From: Peromyscus leucopus
Lineage: Eukaryota; Chordata; Mammalia; Rodentia; Cricetidae
Reading direction: 5' to 3'
Assembly (NCBI RefSeq): GCF_004664715.2
Contig: NC_051083.1
Location: forward strand, 120,842,971-120,906,970
Length of the DNA: 64,000 bases
Shown here: in pieces, positions 58,105-64,000 of the stretch
Layout: the number at the start of each line of letters is the position of its first letter
Position numbering within the stretch: position 1 is the stretch's first letter
Made by a program: the position numbers and the translations under genes
Notes under the pieces: model-generated
What the model saw: only the letters and a program-made list of their open reading frames with translations
What the model was told of the DNA's origin: nothing
Databases searched by the model: none

Positions 58105-58487
58105 TATGCATTTGTTACCTTTGTCACTATTGTAGCAAAATACCTGACAGAGCAATTGAAGGAAAGAAGGATTCATTCTGGCTTGTGATTTAAGAAGATT
58201 CCAATCCATCATGGTGGGGAAGGCAAGGCATCTCATTCTTTATCAATAGGAGTGTGGGGTGGCTGTCCACTTCATGGCAGCAGAAAAGGAAGTAGAGAAC
58301 AAGACCAAAAATGGTGCTGGGTTTTCACTATCAAAGGCCCACCCCTAGTGGACCACCTCCACCAGATAGGCCCCACCTCCTTAAAAGTTCCATAATCTTT
58401 CAACAGAACCAGGAGCTAAAAGTCCAGTTGTTCAAACACATATGCTTGTAAGGGGCATTTCAGATTTAAACTATAGTAGCATGTATA
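58105..58487 (-). mobile_element. MT-type MaLR LTR
   Basis: tagcaaaatacctgacagag, ggattcattctggcttgtga, ccatcatggtggggaaggca, gataggccccacctccttaa, gttcaaacacatatgcttgt and catttcagatttaaactata are the reverse complement of a rodent MT-type LTR, nearly complete. Confidence 0.8.
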
Positions 58488-58741
58488 CCTATAACAAAGT
58501 TTGCTTTATAAATTAAATATGGTAAAAGCTTAAGAAAATACTACTAATAAATTAGAACAATTAATGCATGCTAATAAAAGTTACATGGATATGGTTTCTT
58601 CTCAAAATATCTCATTGAACTTTTATTTACCCTTCTTCTTCTTCTTGTTCCCTTGAGTAGGGTGCCTTAGACCACTTGGCCATCCTGACACTTCCTTCCT
58701 CTTCTTTTTGTTATGATATGGTATGATACAATCTGTGTAGA

Positions 58742-59214
58742 TGTAGCAAGAATCTTAAAAGTTCTTCTTAATAAAGATAAACCTGAGGCCAGTTATTGGG
58801 GTGAACACTGGAAGAATCAGAGAGACAGAACAAGCCACAGCTAACCTCACCTGGCCAACTTCTTAGCTGATCTTGTTTCCTCAGACTGGAAGCCTCTGTG
58901 TCCTCATATCCGAATGGCTCTCAGCTGAACTGTGCTGCTCAAAACCTAAAAGCTTAACCAGCTAAATGCTTCTAGTTTCTGGTCCTCACACCTTATATAC
59001 CTTTCTGCTTTCTACCACTACTCCCTGGGATTAAAGGTGTGAGTCACCATGCTTGGCTGTATCCTTGAACAGATGGATTTCTGCCTCTGGAATGCTAGGA
59101 TTAAGGGCATGTGCTACCACTGCCTATCCTAAGTATCTAGTGGCTTTTCTGTTCTCTGACCCCAGATAAGTTTATTAGGGTACACAATATTTTGGGGAAC
59201 ACAATATCATCACA
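58742..59214. mobile_element. Solo LTR-like repeat, copy 2
   Basis: Starts TGTAGCAAGAATCTTAAAAG and ends ATCATCACA, matching copy 1 at 48050-48559. It lacks about 40 bases of the B1-like middle found in copy 1. Flanks gtgtag (58735-58740) and gtgtat (59215-59220) form an imperfect possible duplication. Confidence 0.8.
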
Positions 59215-59455
59215 GTGTATAATTAAATGAAATGAGGTGAATGATATGGTCATTGTGACATAGCATTAGGCTACCTACCACATGAGGGTTACTTGCACAC
59301 AGGTTTTTTGAGACTGTGACAGTTGATCTGACAACTGAAAAAAACTACTAAGTAGTACGTGTCCTAGTATGCACACTGTGAACATGTTGGGCCAAGATAC
59401 CATTTACATCCTAGATGGGATGGGGTACATTAACAGTGATATCTCATCACACTAC

Positions 59456-59833
59456 TATTATGGTTTTAGTATGAAATGTTCCCCTAGGTTTGTGTGTTTG
59501 AATATTTGGTCCCCTCTTAGTGGTGCTATTTTGGGAGTCTGTAGAAATTTTAAGAGGTAGGGACTAGTTAGAGGAATAGATTGCTGGGCAGTGAATCAAA
59601 TGGGCTATACCTGCTCCTCCCCCTTCTCTCTCTGCCTCTGTCTGTCTGTCTTTTCAATGGCCAATATAGGAGGAGCTCCAGGCAAATGCTCCTGCTACCG
59701 TGAATTCTACCATGCCCTCCCTGATATGTTAGAAATATATATCTTGCACACTGTTATTCAAAATAAATCCTTCCTCTTCAAATTGCTACTTGTTGCTTAT
59801 TTAGTCATTGTTATAAAGAAAGTAACTGATACA
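59456..59833 (+). mobile_element. MT-type MaLR solo LTR
   Basis: tattatggttttagtatgaa, gtttgaatatttggtcccct, ctattttgggagtctgtaga, caaaataaatccttcctctt (AATAAA signal) and gaaagtaactgataca follow the plus-strand rodent MT LTR end to end. No internal region adjoins. Confidence 0.8.
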
Positions 59834-60059
59834 AATCTCATGATTTGCTTTTTAAAGAATTTTTCAGGTAATATGTTTTGGGGTATCAGTTGACTACAAG
59901 TAACTGACAACATAGAAAGTGAAACTAAAGATTCATAGGCATCATTGTAGTTTAAAACAGGTGATCACCAGGCTGTGTCCTGAGTTTATTTTCAGTCTGA
60001 CTGAATTCAATTTTGCTTTGTTTTCATTCTAGCCAGTAACTGTACTATGACTCTGTGAC

Positions 60060-60448
60060 TGTAGTACCTAGTTATTTATTGTCAACTTGACAGAGAGTAG
60101 AGTCACTTGGGATGAAAGAACCTCACGTGAAGAATTGCTTACATCAGATTGGCCCACAGGCATGTCTGTGGGCTGTTATCTTGATTGTGGGTTGGTAGTA
60201 CCCAGCCTCTTGTGGGGAGTATGGTTATGGGTTGTATGAAAAAGCTAGCTGAGAATAAGCAAGGGAACAAGCCAGCAAAGCAACATTCCTTCATGGTTTC
60301 TGCTTCCTGCTCATGACTCGAGTTTCTGTCATGGCTTCCCTCAATAATGGACTGTAGCCTACAAGATAAAATAAATCCTTTATTCCTCTAAATTGCTCTT
60401 GGTCAGAGTGTTTTTTTTTATCACAGCAACAGAAATCAAGCTAGAAGA
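60060..60448 (+). repeat. 5' LTR of the MaLR element
   Basis: 389 bp. A TATA-like zone reads gggttgtatgaaaaagctag near 60230-60250, and the polyadenylation signal AATAAA lies at 60370-60375. Confidence 0.8.
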
Positions 60449-61166
60449 GATGTTGGTACCACAGGTGGGGTATTGCTGTGATGGACCTGGTCATGTTCTT
60501 TTCAGGGAAGATTATGAAAGTGTGTGGAGCTTTAGACTGGAAAAGCCATTGATTTCTCACAGTTCAATGTTTTCTTCTGTGGGACTTTGGGAGATATGTG
60601 TTTAAATTAATGCAGATAGTGGAGGACTAGCTTGAGATGCTTCAGAGTGAAGCAAAGACTGTATTTGGGTGATTTGTATGATATTGTGGATTAAGAATCT
60701 AAAGAAGTGAAATCTACTATGCTTGACTAAGACAATGGATGGTGGTCAATGGAGGCTGAGAAATCAGTTGTGGATAAGAAGAGGCCAGAATCATTGAGGT
60801 AACATGTTCTGGGAAGTGTTCCTCAGGGTCAGCACATAGAAGCTGTGCTTCAGAAAGGCCCAAGGATAAATCTCAGGTTCACATTGAATTTGGTGAATGA
60901 TGATTCTCCCACATACTATTGGTTTTGATGGCTTGAGAGGGCCATGAAGAGCAGCTGAGGCTTGGCACCATGTGGCAGGGTTGGAGTCCCTACAAAGAGG
61001 CCCTAAATTACACTGAACTTTTAAAGCATTGGAATCTTTAAACACTTTAAGACTTTTAAAGTTGTATGCTCTTTTATGCCATATTAACATGAAATCTTGG
61101 GAACAAGCGAAGTATTATGGTTTAATAGTGATGTCTTTGTATGTCAAGATGACAAAGGTTACATTA

Positions 61167-61583
61167 TGTTAATTAGTTTTTATTGTTGAAGTGACTCAAA
61201 CTAGAGTCATTTGGGAAGAAGTAGCCTTAATTAGGAATTGCTTATATCAGATTGGTCTGTGGTCATGTCTTTTGGGGGCATACTCTTGATTTCTGGCTGA
61301 TATATCAGAACCCATCTGACTGTGGGTGGTACCATATTTAGGCAGGTGGATATGGGCTGTATAAAAATATCTAGGTGACCCTGAGCTGGGGAGAAATCCA
61401 GTAAGTAGCATTCTTCCATGGTACATAGTTCCTTCTTTTTAGTTCCTTCCTTGAGTTCCTTTTCTGAGTTCCCTTAGTGATGAATTATGATGTGAAAGAA
61501 TAAGGAGAAATAAGCCCTTTCTTTCCTCCCCAAGTTGCTTTTGGTTATTGTTTTATTACCACAATAGAAAGTAAACTAGTACA
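61167..61583 (+). repeat. 3' LTR of the MaLR element
   Basis: 417 bp. It has a better TATA-like box, tataaaaatat, at 61360-61370. The equivalent of the poly-A signal zone reads gagaaataagcc. It ends AGTACA, followed by the target duplication gtgac. Confidence 0.8.
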
Positions 61584-61825
61584 GTGACTAAATTCTTAGA
61601 AAAGCCTCATAACCTGGTTCCAATAATGGAACTTAACTGACTTTTCTCTGTGCTATCAACATGTCCAGTCCTTTCTTCAAACAGTTGTTATCATACTGCT
61701 GTAATAAAATCATTTTGTTGTCTTTTCTATTTGATAAACACTCTGAAAGTAAAAATGTGGTCTTACATCACCAAGAACATGCAGGAAACGTATTTGATTT
61801 TTTGTTGTTGTTGTTGCTGTTTATT

Positions 61826-61938
61826 TGTTTCAGACAGGGTCTTGCTTTTAGTTCAGGCTAGCCTCAAATTTGTGGTCCTTTTATCTTAGTCTCTTCAGTG
61901 TTGAGATTACAGGTGTGTGCCATCACACACAGTACTGA
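61826..61938 (-). mobile_element. Old B1-related SINE (PB1/B1F-like)
   Basis: ttcagacagggtcttgcttt, ttcaggctagcctcaaattt and gagattacaggtgtgtgcca (instead of 'gggattaaaggcgtg') mark an early B1-type monomer in reverse complement. A (GTT)n at 61803-61818 represents its A-rich tail. Confidence 0.8.
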
Positions 61939-62371
61939 AATTTTTATCATTTTTGTATTCCAGAGTTCCAGCAAGGTAACTGTAATGACCATAAGTGGTG
62001 ATGTATGTAGTATACATTTCAGCTATCTTGCCAAGAAATACATAGAAATTAACCACTAACTTCCATGTCCCTATAGAAGCAGTGACCCTGAACATTAACA
62101 GAGTCTCTACTTTACTACTGTGCCCCCTTCATGCTCCTTGATAAATATAAAGATGTTTATAGCTGAATGAAGATTAAAGGATATTAGTTACTGATTTCGT
62201 TGCTTTGGGCCTTTCTAGAATGAAGGTACATAGGACATATTCCCAAATCTCAGGAATATATATCTACTCAATCATCCTTTGGTATATTTTTGCTCATACA
62301 TATTGGGAACATGTGTAATATTAGTTAAATTAAATGTAAATAAAAAGGAAAACAAATTATAAGCTCTGGAC

Positions 62372-62376
<5 letters not shown>
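61939..62376. other. Unassigned DNA
   Basis: No recognised gene or repeat. Confidence 0.45.

Positions 62377-62442
<66 letters not shown>
62377..62442. repeat. (CT)n microsatellite
   Basis: About 33 perfect CT units directly at the tail side of a minus-strand B1, where SINE A-tails often seed microsatellites. Confidence 0.95.
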
Positions 62443-62445
<3 letters not shown>

Positions 62446-62448
<3 letters not shown>

Positions 62449-62574
62449 GTTTTTAATGACAGGGTTTCTGGCTGTCCTGGAATTCACTCTGCAGACCAGG
62501 CTGGCCTCAAACTCACAGAGATCCACCTGCCTCTTTCTCCTGAGTGCTGGGATTAAAGGCGTGCGCCACTACCC
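62446..62574 (-). mobile_element. B1 SINE with internal deletion
   Basis: gacagggtttctggctgtcc joins text that is normally separated by 'tctgtgtagccc'. The rest, gaccaggctggcctcaaact and gctgggattaaaggcgtgcg, is typical. The roughly 12-base deletion removes part of the 3' half of the element. Confidence 0.95.
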
Positions 62575-64000
62575 CTTTTGTTTTCTATCCAAATCATTCC
62601 ATGCAAGAGAATGGAGACTATCTGTATAATATACCCTGCACAGTTAGACCACCAATCCTGAGCTCTTTTGTCTATTAGTCTTCACCTGTCTCTATTGATA
62701 TTCTAACTGCCTTTAAAGCTAAATGTATCCATGCAGACAACAAACCCTCTCAATAATCACCAGTAAAAGGGAATCCAGTTCTAGAAAGGAAACTCAGATT
62801 TCCCAACTCGGTGTTTTTCATCATTTGCCACATTTTAAAACCACACAGGAGAGTTTATAGAAAAAGCACAAGTAAAGCCAATCAAATAAAAATCTCCATG
62901 TTCGAGGGACATCATGAACATCAGAATGTTTCCATATGCCATGAAATATTAGTGGTGGTAGCAAGGAGAAAAAACTCTGGTAAGTTCTAATTCATGTCAT
63001 GGAGTTTAACCCATGTCTTAGAGGCTGAGAATCAAATATGGATTTAGTCAAGAAGTAATATAGTGCATTCAAGAAATTAAAGTTCCTTCTGAATTTTCTT
63101 TCATTCATCCATTCAATGTAGTAAGCAGAGTAGTAGGTGTTTTTAAATATCCTTTTTTATTACAGAAAAAAAGAATATTGACAGAGTCAACACTTCTCCC
63201 ATAGAAGCTCTGGAACTAATGGCTACCCAACTCTATCTTCACCTAAATGGAGGCCTTTGAAGAATAAGTCATTCTTTCAGAGGACATGTTTTCTTAGGGG
63301 ACTTTTAGAAGGGATGGCTGCTGACAATCAGCTTCTGTCTCATCAAGGTATTGACCTCAGTGAAAGAGAGTACCCATTGATTATCAGGCAAAACCTAGGA
63401 GGCCAAAGCTACTGAAAGGGCTTTCCTTGTTTTGGAAACAGACTGGCAGCCATGGAAACCTAGGTCTAGACCCAGCCCTGCCTTTGCAAGAATGTGACAA
63501 GAGCCCAACACAGATATGTGTTGAATTGACTTGAGCACTGCTTATCAAAAATTTACTTGAAATAATTGTTAACAAATATGCCTTAATTTTCAGACTTGCC
63601 ATTTTCTAGGCCATGTCATGGGTGAAGCTTCCAGAAATGTGACTTCTAAATGTAGCATTGTGTGTGCACACACATAGGGGCACCTACAAAGACATTTAGC
63701 TGTTTATCACTGTGATCACTTGAAGGACAAGGGAACTTTACATGCTGAAATTGGGTGAGCTGCATTTGGCTCAGTTCTTTTCAGTACCATTGTATATCAC
63801 TGTTCTTAATAGTAATAATGCCTATCATTTACACGGGCTTGAGAAAAGAGTCTGCTTGGTAGGAATGAGCCGTGCTCATAAGCAGCTGCATGGATATGGA
63901 TAGACTTCTTCCAAGTGCAAAGGAGGCAGCCACACATATGGGTCCAGTTCAGAATAGATTCCAAAAATGCATGTGCTGTGTATTTAAGGACCAGAGTCTT
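62575..64000. other. Unassigned DNA to window end
   Basis: About 1.4 kb without a recognised gene or confident repeat. 63800-63850 is faintly MIR-like. Confidence 0.45.

Larger units (their letters stand above)
60060..61583 (+). mobile_element. Complete MaLR element: LTR-internal-LTR
   Basis: The 5' LTR (60060-60448) and 3' LTR (61167-61583) are same-orientation relatives, about 70% alike by eye. They share tcacttggga/tcatttggga-type text, ttgcttacatcagattggcc / ttgcttatatcagattggtc, and ttgctcttggtcag / ttgcttttggttat. The internal 718 bp begins five bases after the LTR with tggtacc, at the primer-binding-site position (leucine-tRNA type in ERVL/MaLR). It holds MaLR-internal-like text such as ggggtattgctgtgatggac and ccatgtggcagggttggagt. 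The ends are TG and CA. The 5-bp duplication gtgac is perfect at 60055-60059 and 61584-61588. It is non-autonomous and no coding frame is preserved. Confidence 0.85.

Noticed and set aside
58105..61583. Run of four LTR-like elements read as one large provirus
   Set aside because: Orientations and families differ (minus MT, unnamed LTR, plus MT, then a self-contained MaLR with its own 5-bp duplication), so they are separate insertions.

Overview
This window looks like non-coding nuclear DNA of a muroid rodent, most likely a cricetid (hamster, vole or deer-mouse group). The evidence is dense rodent SINEs (B1, B3, B4/RSINE1 and ID types), rodent L1 3' UTRs of the Lx kind, MT/ORR1-type MaLR LTRs, long CA/GA microsatellites, strong CpG depletion and no open frame above about 155 codons. 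One B1 at 18.46-18.63 kb carries a 'ctttgcgcctttcctggaac' variant that I associate with cricetids. No protein-coding exon, tRNA, rRNA, CpG island or bacterial feature could be supported. The open frames present are chance frames, mostly inside repeats.

Layout. 0-9.5 kb: L1, B1, B4, RSINE1 and LTR fragments around a CNE-like block at 2.4-2.9 kb, then a long L2 fossil (7.76-8.86 kb) split by a B1, and an old MaLR LTR. 9.5-11.1 kb: a minus-strand L1 3' UTR with a GC-rich imperfect tandem array. 11.5-18 kb: a heavily decayed ERVL-like provirus, broken by B1 and ID insertions and by an L1 that inserted with a 5' inversion (12.72-14.07 kb). 18-24 kb: a young B1, a GGGA tract, four MIRs and a CNE-like block at 21.3-22.0 kb. 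24-31 kb: a possible CR1/L3-class fossil, a MaLR LTR with an LTR-like element nested in it, and L1 3' UTRs. 31-40 kb: L1 pieces, B1, B3, L2, ancient LTRs and a 155-bp segment present twice. 40-46 kb: the best candidate regulatory stretch, with homeodomain/octamer-like motif clusters and few recent repeats. 46-64 kb: MLT1, L1, two copies of one LTR-like repeat (one with a perfect 6-bp target duplication), MIRs, several MaLR LTRs, and a complete LTR-internal-LTR MaLR element at 60.06-61.58 kb with a perfect 5-bp target duplication.

I see no gene system here. The window reads as an intergenic or intronic repeat landscape with islands of possibly conserved regulatory DNA. Repeat-family names come from memory of consensus sequences, not a database search. 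Exact subfamilies are therefore tentative, whereas target-site duplications and internal duplications were read directly from the sequence.
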